Origin: Aliivibrio_A kagoshimensis
GTDB lineage: Bacteria; Pseudomonadota; Gammaproteobacteria; Enterobacterales; Vibrionaceae
Direction of reading: 5' to 3'
NCBI RefSeq assembly: GCF_050337105.1
Contig: NZ_JAKJSQ010000086.1
Span: 1 to 12,971 of the forward strand
DNA length: 12,971 nucleotides
The notes below the pieces were generated by a model, which saw nothing but the letters and a program-made list of their open reading frames with translations, was not told where the DNA came from and made no database searches. The position numbers and the translations under genes were made by a program. Positions 6,544-12,971 of the stretch are shown here, piece by piece. Position 1 is the stretch's first letter. The number at the start of each line of letters is the position of its first letter.

Positions 6544-6999
6544 TTGGATAAGAGTAAGTTTTATCAACGAGTCACTCAGCAAGCGATTGCTTTAGTCGAA
6601 AGCGAAAGCGATTTGATTGCTAACTTGGCAAATATCAGTTCGCTATTAAATATGGAGCTTGAACAGATTAATTGGGTCGGCTTCTATTTGCTTAAAGAGA
6701 GCGAGCTTGTGTTAGGGCCATTCCATGGCAATCCAGCTTGTACTAGGATTCCAGTTGGTGCTGGAGTTTGTGGTACGGCAGTCCAAAATGAAACGACCAT
6801 TAGAGTGGATGATGTGCATCAGTTTGAGGGGCATATTGCTTGTGACAGTCAAAGTAACTCTGAAATTGTGGTTCCATTCTATGTCGGTGGAAAAGTCGTT
6901 GGTGTGCTGGACATTGACAGTCCAAAAAACCAACGATTTGACGCTGAAGACCAAATTGGACTAGAAAACTTGATAAAAGAGTTACAAAAACAGTTTTAA
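6544..6999 (+). CDS. msrC: Free methionine-(R)-sulfoxide reductase (GAF-domain fRMsr)
   Basis: MsrC (YebR) reduces free Met-(R)-O in the cytosol through a cysteine-disulfide relay in a GAF fold, with electrons from thioredoxin. The protein is 151 residues (E. coli about 165, with a longer C-terminal tail there). The GAF core shows INWVGFYL near 42-49. The three expected cysteines are present: Cys66 (NPACTRIPVG), Cys76 (GVCGTAV) and Cys100 (GHIACDSQSNSEIVVP). The first two lie in the lid region and Cys100 fits the catalytic one. VGVLDIDSP closes the fold. The start is TTG at 6544-6546, chosen because AGGA (6533-6536) is correctly placed upstream and the sequence MDKSKFYQ aligns with the family start. 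No terminator separates it from proQ, 106 bp downstream. Confidence 0.93.
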   Translation: MDKSKFYQRVTQQAIALVESESDLIANLANISSLLNMELEQINWVGFYLLKESELVLGPFHGNPACTRIPVGAGVCGTAVQNETTIRVDDVHQFEGHIACDSQSNSEIVVPFYVGGKVVGVLDIDSPKNQRFDAEDQIGLENLIKELQKQF

Positions 7000-7013
7000 T
7001 TAGAAATAGAGAG

Positions 7014-7041
7014 TGGTTTTTCATTTTCATCTAACTATAAT
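7014..7041 (+). promoter_or_regulatory. Candidate sigma-70 promoter for proQ
   Basis: A perfect TATAAT lies at 7036-7041. At 16-bp spacing the -35 position is TGGTTT (7014-7019), a poor match to TTGACA. The site is 15 bases past the msrC stop at its -35 edge and would give a leader of about 58 bases before proQ. Because proQ may also be read from the msrC promoter, this would be an internal promoter. Confidence 0.5.
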
Positions 7042-7070
7042 AGCGCCATATCATATTTGAAATTACACCA

Positions 7071-7090
7071 ATTACGACATTAGCCGTAAT
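7071..7090 (+). promoter_or_regulatory. Hairpin in the proQ leader just before the ribosome site
   Basis: ATTACG (7071-7076) and CGTAAT (7085-7090) pair around an 8-base loop. Five bases later comes AGGA (7096-7099), then the proQ ATG at 7106. The hairpin is short and AT-rich. Since ProQ binds structured RNA, it could be a feedback site, but that is inference only. Confidence 0.35.
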
Positions 7091-7105
7091 GATTCAGGAT
7101 ACTAC

Positions 7106-7738
7106 ATGGACAACACTGAAAAGTTAGCGAACAGCAAAGAAGTTATCGCCTATATTGCGGAACTATTCCCGAAATGCTTTATTTTAGAAGGGGAAGCAAA
7201 ACCTCTTAAAATTGGTATTTTTCAAGAGCTTTCTGAACGCTTAGCCGAAGATGAGAAAGTAAGTAAAACTCAACTTCGTGCTGCTTTACGTCAATATACG
7301 TCGTCATGGCGCTACCTTCACGGTGTAAAACCTGGAGCAACGCGTGTTGATTTAGACGGCAACCCTTGTGGTGAATTAGAGCAAGAACATGTAGATCATG
7401 CTCAAAAAACGTTAGAAGAAAGCAAAGCTAAAGTGCAAGCTCGTCGTAAAGAGCAGGCGAAAAATGCAAGAGAAGAAGCAAAAGCTAAAGCGGATAAATC
7501 GCGCAAGTCAAATCCACCGACCCGTAAAGCAAAACCTAAAGCGGACCCAGTAACTAAGCCAGTAGAGCCTAAACGTGAACTCAATGCCGATGAAGTTGTC
7601 GTAGGTAATGAAGTAAGCGTAAATATGGGCACGAGCAATATGCCGGCTACCATAGTTGAAATCAATAAGGATGATGTGCGAGTTCGTTTATTAAATGGCC
7701 TTCAAATGGTTGTTAAAGCGGAGCACCTTCGTTCATAG
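7106..7738 (+). CDS. proQ: RNA chaperone ProQ (FinO-like)
   Basis: ProQ binds structured small RNAs and mRNA 3' ends and affects their stability and pairing; in E. coli it was first known through its effect on the osmoregulatory transporter ProP. The protein is 210 residues (E. coli 232). Residues 1-~105 form the FinO/ProQ domain, with SKEVIAYIAELFPKCF, PLKIGIF, YTSSWRYLHGVKPGATRVDLDG and the CGELEQEHVDHA end all clearly conserved. Residues ~105-158 are a Lys/Ala/Glu-rich linker, shorter than in E. coli, with repeated AK and KPKAD-like segments. Residues ~160-210 are the small Tudor/KOW-like C-terminal domain, with MPATIVEINKDDVRVRL and the ending KAEHLRS. The ATG follows AGGA at 6-base spacing. 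The stop is 17 bases before the prc ATG, so the two are cotranscribed, as in E. coli. Confidence 0.96.
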   Translation: MDNTEKLANSKEVIAYIAELFPKCFILEGEAKPLKIGIFQELSERLAEDEKVSKTQLRAALRQYTSSWRYLHGVKPGATRVDLDGNPCGELEQEHVDHAQKTLEESKAKVQARRKEQAKNAREEAKAKADKSRKSNPPTRKAKPKADPVTKPVEPKRELNADEVVVGNEVSVNMGTSNMPATIVEINKDDVRVRLLNGLQMVVKAEHLRS

Positions 7739-7755
7739 AGGAGATCTTCCGACGT

Positions 7756-9750
7756 ATGAATTGTCGATTTAGAGTCTCGTTATTAGCTGCTGGCTTTTTG
7801 CTAGCAGCTTCAGCGCAGGCGATTGAAGCAAAATATTCTCAAAGTGATTTACCTGTTCTTGCCGCTGAGAAACAGCATGCAATTTCAAGTAAAAGATTAA
7901 CTAAAAAGTTAACACGCTCCCATTACAAACATTTCTCATTAAATGATGAGTTCTCTGTCGGAATTTATAACCGATATATAGAGATGCTCGATTACAATCG
8001 AAATGTTCTTACCCAATCAGATATTGATGCGTTTTCTAAGTGGTCAACATCAATAGATGATCAGTTAAAATCCGGATCTGCAGATGCTGCGTTTGATATG
8101 TATAACGTCACATTACAGAGACGTTTTGAACGCTATAGCTATGCACTCTCTCTCTTAGATTCTGAATTTGATTTCACTAAAGATGAAAGCATTGAACTTG
8201 ATCGCTCTGAAAAGCCTTGGGCAAAGAGTGATGAAGAGATTAACGATCTTTGGCGTAAACGCGTTAAATACGATGCATTAAACCTTAAATTAACAGGCAA
8301 AGAGTGGCCTGAAATTAAAGAGATGCTGACTAAGCGTTATAACAATGCCATTAAACGTTTGACTCAAAGTCATAATGAAGATGTTTTCCAGCTTTATCTT
8401 AATGCTTTCTCACGCGAAGTGGATCCTCACACCAGTTACCTTTCACCACGAAATGCCGAGCAATTTCAAGCGGAGATGAATCTCTCTTTGGAAGGCATCG
8501 GTGCTGTACTTCAGGTTCAAGATGACTATACAGTGATCCGATCTTTAGTGGCGGGTGGACCTGCTTCTAGCAGTAAACAGCTGACGGATGGTGATCGAAT
8601 CATTGGTGTTGGCCAAGATGGTGAACAGATTGTTGATATCATTGGTTGGCGCCTTGACGACGTTGTACAACTAATCAAAGGGCCTAAAGGGACCAAAGTG
8701 ACATTGGAGATATTACCGGAAGGTAAAGCTGCAAAAAGTCACAACGTAACAATTGTCCGAGACAAGATTCGCCTAGAAGATAGGGCCGTTAAGTCAGAAG
8801 TGATTGTACAAGATGGTCAAAAAGTGGGGGTGCTTGAAGTACCAAGCTTTTATGTCGGCTTATCAAAAGACACCAAAAAACAGATCGCGTCACTTAAAGA
8901 GCAGGGTGTATCCGGCATTATTGTTGATTTACGTAACAATGGTGGCGGTGCATTAACCGAAGCGACGGCGTTAACGGGTCTGTTTATTACGAGTGGCCCT
9001 GTCGTGCAAGTTCGCGACAGTTATGGTCGTGTCAAAGTGAACTCTGACAGTGATGGTAAAGTGAGTTATGACGGCCCACTAACCGTGTTAATTAATCGAT
9101 ACAGTGCTTCTGCCTCTGAAATATTTGCCGCTGCACTGCAAGATTATGGCCGTGCTGTAGTACTTGGAGAGCAGTCATTTGGCAAGGGTACGGTTCAACA
9201 ACATCGTTCATTAAGTGAAGTGTATGATCTGTTTGATACCCCGTTAGGTCATTTGCAATATACTATTCAGAAGTTCTATCGAATTAATGGTGGTAGTACC
9301 CAGAACCGTGGTGTTGTTCCTGACATTAGTTTTCCTTCTGCGGTTGACCCTGCGGAAACCGGTGAAAGTGTGGAAGATAATGCACTGCCATGGGACAGTA
9401 TCAATCGAGCAAGTTACCAGCGCTTGAATGACGTGACGCCATTAGTTGCTAAGCTCACTCTTTCCCATGAAAAACGGATAGAGAGTGAACTTGAGTTTGA
9501 TTTTATCCGCGAAGATATCAAATACTACAAAGCGCATAAAGATGACAACACCGTTTCATTAAATGAAGCTGTGCGGGAGTTAGAGAGCGATAAAGTAGAA
9601 GCGGATAGGCTAGAGCGCGTTAATCTGAGGAAAAAACACGACGGGAAAGAGCTGTATAAATCCGTTGACGATATTCCAAAAGATTACGAAAGTCCTGATG
9701 CATATCTGAATGAAGCGGTTGCGATTACCTTAGATATTGCTAATAATTAA
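7756..9750 (+). CDS. prc: Periplasmic tail-specific (carboxy-terminal processing) protease Prc/Tsp
   Basis: Prc degrades or trims periplasmic proteins with nonpolar C-termini. In E. coli it processes PBP3 and degrades the peptidoglycan hydrolase MepS with the adaptor NlpI. The protein has 664 residues (E. coli 682, whose extra C-terminal tail is missing here). Residues 1-22 are a signal peptide (cleavage likely after AQA). An N-terminal helical domain runs to about 235 and contains RSHYKHF and REVDPHTSYLSPRN. The PDZ domain is at about 243-330 (SLEGIGAVLQV). The S41 protease core has DLRNNGGGAL (391-400) and SASASEIF with nucleophile Ser452. Asp463 and Lys477 in SFGKGTVQQ complete the dyad/triad. 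All three fall at the same numbers as in the E. coli precursor. AGGAG (7739-7743) overlaps the end of proQ and is 12 bases from the ATG, somewhat far, so initiation may depend on translation of proQ. Confidence 0.97.
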   Translation: MNCRFRVSLLAAGFLLAASAQAIEAKYSQSDLPVLAAEKQHAISSKRLTKKLTRSHYKHFSLNDEFSVGIYNRYIEMLDYNRNVLTQSDIDAFSKWSTSIDDQLKSGSADAAFDMYNVTLQRRFERYSYALSLLDSEFDFTKDESIELDRSEKPWAKSDEEINDLWRKRVKYDALNLKLTGKEWPEIKEMLTKRYNNAIKRLTQSHNEDVFQLYLNAFSREVDPHTSYLSPRNAEQFQAEMNLSLEGIGAVLQVQDDYTVIRSLVAGGPASSSKQLTDGDRIIGVGQDGEQIVDIIGWRLDDVVQLIKGPKGTKVTLEILPEGKAAKSHNVTIVRDKIRLEDRAVKSEVIVQDGQKVGVLEVPSFYVGLSKDTKKQIASLKEQGVSGIIVDLRNNGGGALTEATALTGLFITSGPVVQVRDSYGRVKVNSDSDGKVSYDGPLTVLINRYSASASEIFAAALQDYGRAVVLGEQSFGKGTVQQHRSLSEVYDLFDTPLGHLQYTIQKFYRINGGSTQNRGVVPDISFPSAVDPAETGESVEDNALPWDSINRASYQRLNDVTPLVAKLTLSHEKRIESELEFDFIREDIKYYKAHKDDNTVSLNEAVRELESDKVEADRLERVNLRKKHDGKELYKSVDDIPKDYESPDAYLNEAVAITLDIANN

Positions 9751-9772
9751 TTTAGCTAATGGGTACTGATTT

Positions 9773-9800
9773 AAAACGAAGCCATTGGCTTCGTTTTTTT
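9773..9800 (+). terminator. Strong rho-independent terminator after prc
   Basis: AAAACGAAGCC (9773-9783) pairs perfectly with GGCTTCGTTTT (9787-9797) around an ATT loop, followed by an unbroken run of seven T. It ends the msrC-proQ-prc transcription unit 22 bases after the prc stop. Confidence 0.9.
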
Positions 9801-10006
9801 ATATCTGTGTCGCAAAATCCAATAAATAGATTAAAATTTCTAATGCAAATATTTTCCATTGAATTAGTATAAAGGCGAATCTTTACAATTTAATACAGAT
9901 AGTTTATCGCGACATTATTTTTAAAAGCCATATCAACAATGACTGCATTGTGATATTTCCAGTATTTTATGCTACTGCTGAAAGTTAAAGGAAAAAAGGA
10001 ATCCGT
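9801..10006 (+). promoter_or_regulatory. AT-rich pepN upstream region
   Basis: This 206-bp stretch has no gene. Possible plus-strand promoter elements are TTTACA, then 17 bp, then TATCGC (centred near 9897), and TTGTGA (9948-9953) with TATGCT (9968-9973) at a short 14-bp spacing. Neither is convincing. The ribosome site AAGGA (9996-10000) is clear, 6 bases before the pepN ATG. No terminator or RNA gene is seen inside it. Confidence 0.3.
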
Positions 10007-12616
10007 ATGACTGCACAACCTCAAGCAAAATATAGAGAAGATTACTGTTCGCCTGAATTTACAATCACTGATATTGATTTGACATTTGATCTGCATGAAA
10101 CAGATACGACCGTGACAGCAGTAAGCAAAGTTAAAAAATTAAAAACATCAGATACATTGGTTCTAGATGGCGACGATCTTACCCTAGTAAGCATCGAAGT
10201 GGATGGTAAAACATGGACAGATTACACAGTCGCTAAAGGGACGCTTGAGATTCACGCGCTTCCAGATGCGTTTGAACTTACCATTGTGACTAAAACCAAT
10301 CCTCAAGAGAATACGGCTTTAGAAGGTTTATATAAATCAGGTGATGGGTTCTGTACTCAGTGTGAAGCGGAAGGTTTCCGTCGTATCACCTATTACCTTG
10401 ACCGTCCAGATGTATTAGCGAAGTTCACAACTAAAGTGATAGCGGATAAAGCACTTTACCCATCACTACTTAGTAACGGTAATCGCTTAGATAAAGGCGA
10501 TTTAGACAATGGCCGCCATTGGGTGTTATGGCAAGACCCATTCCCAAAACCGTGTTACCTATTTGCTTTGGTTGCAGGCAGTTTTGATCTTCTTAGTGAT
10601 AGCTTCACCACGTGCACTGGCCGAGATATCACCTTAGAAATCTATGTTGATAAAGGTAATTTAAACCGTACTGAACATGCAATGAAATCGTTAATCAACT
10701 CAATGAAATGGGATGAAGAGCGTTTCGGTTTTGAATATGATCTTGATATCTACATGATCGTCGCGGTTGATTTCTTCAACATGGGCGCGATGGAGAATAA
10801 AGGGTTAAACATCTTTAACTCTAAGTATGTATTAGCAAACTCAGAAACTGCCACCGATACCGACTACTTAGGTATTGAAGCGGTGATTGGTCATGAATAT
10901 TTCCATAACTGGACCGGTAACCGAATCACTTGTCGTGACTGGTTCCAGCTAAGTCTTAAAGAGGGATTGACTGTTTTCCGCGATCAAGAGTTCTCCTCTG
11001 ATCTTGGTTCTCGTTCTGTAAACCGTATTGGTAATGTGAGAGTAGTAAGAGGGCCTCAATTCGCTGAAGATCGCGGACCAATGTCCCATCCAATTCGTCC
11101 TGACAAAGTGATTGAGATGAATAACTTCTACACTTTAACGGTGTATGAAAAGGGCAGTGAAGTGATTCGCATGATTCACACTTTACTAGGAGAAACGTCG
11201 TTCCAAAAAGGGATGAAACTCTATGTTGAGAGACATGATGGAACAGCGGCCACCTGCGAAGACTTTGTTAAAGCGATGGAAGATGCTTCTGGCGTAAATC
11301 TTACTCAGTTTAGATTATGGTATGCACAATCTGGTACCCCGACACTACGTGTAACAGAAGCGTATGATAATGATAAACAACAATATCACTTAACTGTCGT
11401 TCAACATACTGCTCCAAGTGCGGAACAAGCTGAAAAAGCAGCGCTTCACATCCCTTTAGACATTGAATTATATAATGCTCAAGGTGATGCTATTTCGCTA
11501 CAGCGTAACGGAACAGCGGTGAATAACGTTCTCAATGTGACGGAATTTGAACAAACTTTCACATTTGATGACGTTTCGGAAAAACCGACCGTTTCACTAC
11601 TTAGAGAGTTTTCTGCCCCTGTTAATCTTGAGTTTGATTACTCCGATGATGAACTGGCCTTCTTAATGGTGCATTCTACCAATGAGTTTGCTCGATGGAA
11701 TGCAGGCCAGATTCTGCTGGCGAAACACATCAAACAGAATGTAGCCAATCTTCAACAAGACAGAGCATTTGCACTGCCTGAGAATGTGGTTGATGCTTTC
11801 CGTGGTGCGCTTCTTGATAACGATCTCGATCCTGCGTTTATTGCTGAAATGTTGTCACTGCCTAATGAAAATGAAGTCGCTGGTTGGTATAGCGAAATTG
11901 ATGTGGACGCGATTCACTCAGTATTGTCTTCAATCAAGAAAACATTTGCTCTGGAACTTTCAGATGAGCTGAATGCCACGTATGGCAGTCTTAAGCAAGA
12001 TGCTTATGATGTCGAGCATGCCTCTATCGCTAAACGTTCACTGCGAAATGTCTGCTTATCGTTCTTAGCGTTTAGTGAAAATGGCAATACATTAGTATCA
12101 GAGCAGTACGACAATGCCAACAACATGACTGATACTATGGCTGCAATGACAGCGGCGAACAGTGCTCAATTAGCATGCCGTTCACGTGTCATGGCTGACT
12201 TCAGTGAGAAATGGTCACATGATGGTTTGGTTATGGATAAGTGGTTCATTCTTCAAGGAACTAACCCTTCAGAAGATGCACTAAGTAACATTAAATCGTT
12301 AATGGACTCTCACCCGGCGTTTGACTTTAAGAATCCTAATCGAATCAGAAGTCTGGTTGGTTCATTCTTCAATGCAAATCCTGTGTACTTCCATCAGAAA
12401 TCTGGAGAGGGTTACCAGTTTATCGGTGAGATTCTCACGCAGTTAAATGAATCGAATCCACAGATTGCCTCACGAATTATTGATCCTTTGTTAAAATACC
12501 GTCAATATGATACAAATCGTCAACAATTGATGAGGGCTGAGCTTGAAAAATTGGCTCAACTTGAGAATTTAGCCAACGATTTGTTTGAAAAAGTAAACAA
12601 AGCGTTATCTATTTAA
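10007..12616 (+). CDS. pepN: Aminopeptidase N (M1 zinc metallopeptidase)
   Basis: PepN removes N-terminal residues from peptides in the cytosol and is the major aminopeptidase of peptide turnover in enteric and related bacteria. The length of 869 residues is practically that of E. coli PepN (870). The catalytic parts are intact: GAMEN exopeptidase motif at 260-264, zinc motif HEYFH at 296-300 with third ligand Glu319 in LSLKEG, transition-state Tyr380 in TLTVYEKG, and Glu120 in TQCEAEG for N-terminus recognition. Each is one residue lower than in E. coli, matching a one-residue shorter start. An N-terminal beta domain, the catalytic domain, a small beta domain near 440-540 and a C-terminal helical domain follow in the usual order. 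No signal peptide is seen. The ATG has AAGGA at 6 bases. Terminators lie on both sides, so it is a single-gene unit apart from possible read-through. Confidence 0.97.
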   Translation: MTAQPQAKYREDYCSPEFTITDIDLTFDLHETDTTVTAVSKVKKLKTSDTLVLDGDDLTLVSIEVDGKTWTDYTVAKGTLEIHALPDAFELTIVTKTNPQENTALEGLYKSGDGFCTQCEAEGFRRITYYLDRPDVLAKFTTKVIADKALYPSLLSNGNRLDKGDLDNGRHWVLWQDPFPKPCYLFALVAGSFDLLSDSFTTCTGRDITLEIYVDKGNLNRTEHAMKSLINSMKWDEERFGFEYDLDIYMIVAVDFFNMGAMENKGLNIFNSKYVLANSETATDTDYLGIEAVIGHEYFHNWTGNRITCRDWFQLSLKEGLTVFRDQEFSSDLGSRSVNRIGNVRVVRGPQFAEDRGPMSHPIRPDKVIEMNNFYTLTVYEKGSEVIRMIHTLLGETSFQKGMKLYVERHDGTAATCEDFVKAMEDASGVNLTQFRLWYAQSGTPTLRVTEAYDNDKQQYHLTVVQHTAPSAEQAEKAALHIPLDIELYNAQGDAISLQRNGTAVNNVLNVTEFEQTFTFDDVSEKPTVSLLREFSAPVNLEFDYSDDELAFLMVHSTNEFARWNAGQILLAKHIKQNVANLQQDRAFALPENVVDAFRGALLDNDLDPAFIAEMLSLPNENEVAGWYSEIDVDAIHSVLSSIKKTFALELSDELNATYGSLKQDAYDVEHASIAKRSLRNVCLSFLAFSENGNTLVSEQYDNANNMTDTMAAMTAANSAQLACRSRVMADFSEKWSHDGLVMDKWFILQGTNPSEDALSNIKSLMDSHPAFDFKNPNRIRSLVGSFFNANPVYFHQKSGEGYQFIGEILTQLNESNPQIASRIIDPLLKYRQYDTNRQQLMRAELEKLAQLENLANDLFEKVNKALSI

Positions 12617-12625
12617 CATCTACGC

Positions 12626-12660
12626 AAAGTAGCAACGATGTTGTCGTTGCTACTTTTTTT
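12626..12660 (+). terminator. Strong rho-independent terminator after pepN
   Basis: AAAGTAGCAACGA (12626-12638) pairs perfectly over 13 bases with TCGTTGCTACTTT (12644-12656) around a TGTTG loop. The closing TTT runs on into TTTT to 12660. It lies 10 bases after the pepN stop and only 8 bases before the next start codon. Confidence 0.92.
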
Positions 12661-12668
12661 AAATCAAA

Positions 12669-12899
12669 ATGACTATGAATAAAATTTACTTTTTTCCGCT
12701 TAATATTTCATACCAAGCCTACCAGGCGCACTACAGTGGGGCCGCTAATAAAGTATTGGTTGTCACTGAATGTGGCTTAAAAATTCAATTACCTACCANC
12801 CGATTTAGACCATTTCTCACTCATTCTGGAATTCAGGGTCGCTTTCAATTAACCACAGATCAAGACAATCGTTTTCTTCGACTTTTACTTCTAGGCTAA
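12669..12899 (+). CDS. DUF2835 family small protein (function unknown)
   Basis: This 76-residue protein matches the DUF2835 family (Pfam) as I recall it: an N-terminal FPLNISYQAYQAHYSG segment, then a VLVVTECGLKIQLP strand pair, RFRPFLTHSGIQGRFQL, and a short basic/hydrophobic end. No signal peptide, membrane helix or catalytic motif is visible, and the function is not known. Residue 44 is undetermined because base 12799 is N; codon aNc can be Asn, Thr, Ser or Ile, none of which breaks the frame. The start may be ATG 12669 or ATG 12675; the family usually starts close to the YxFPLNIS block, so either fits. No ribosome site is apparent, and the pepN terminator lies just upstream. It may depend on read-through or on a promoter inside the end of pepN. 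Confidence 0.8.
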   Translation: MTMNKIYFFPLNISYQAYQAHYSGAANKVLVVTECGLKIQLPTXRFRPFLTHSGIQGRFQLTTDQDNRFLRLLLLG

Positions 12900-12971
12900 A
12901 GCTCTACTTTAGTCACAATTTAATACATTCTTATCTCTGAAACCCAACATTTGTAACAGATTATTATATTT

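Noticed and set aside
9948..9973. CRP site upstream of pepN (TGTGA at 9949-9953)
   Set aside because: There is no TCACA half-site at the required spacing.

Overview
The window looks like a chromosomal segment of a gammaproteobacterium, most likely a member of the Vibrionaceae. Evidence for this is the moderate AT richness, strong similarity of every core protein to its Vibrio/Escherichia counterpart, and a DUF2835 gene next to pepN. The taxonomic call rests on recalled protein similarity, not on a search. Apart from the first ~0.9 kb, the window is a conserved housekeeping block. Its gene order (rsmF, letB, letA, msrC, proQ, prc) is the same as the E. coli yebU-yebT-yebS-yebR-proQ-prc neighbourhood.

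Layout. Positions 1-241 are the right end of an insertion sequence that resembles the IS4 family (IS10-like): the C-terminal tail of a transposase, then a terminal-repeat-like end. It abuts an 18-bp repeat (242-259). The same repeat recurs at 650-667, where it runs into two more CCATTAGGGT units. Between the two copies, on the minus strand, lies a 5'-truncated Y1-type (REP-associated) transposase whose stop codon is supplied by the repeat. An intergenic stretch with a nested hairpin terminator follows. Then come three minus-strand genes: rsmF (918-2345), letB (2463-5102) and letA (5077-6318). letA and letB overlap by 26 bp and form an operon. A terminator-like hairpin separates letB from rsmF.

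A divergent intergenic region (6319-6543) leads to the plus-strand genes: msrC (6544-6999), proQ (7106-7738), prc (7756-9750), a strong terminator, pepN (10007-12616), another strong terminator, and a DUF2835 gene (12669-12899) that carries the only ambiguous base, at 12799.

How the genes relate. LetA (inner membrane) and LetB (seven MCE domains) are expected to form an envelope-spanning lipid conduit. Prc is a periplasmic tail-specific protease, ProQ an RNA chaperone, MsrC a free methionine-(R)-sulfoxide reductase, RsmF an rRNA methyltransferase and PepN the main cytosolic aminopeptidase. I see no undescribed multigene system. The most unusual part is the layered mobile-element debris at 1-690. 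Smaller points of interest are the nested hairpin downstream of rsmF, the two-type pattern of MCE domains in LetB, and the leader hairpin of proQ.
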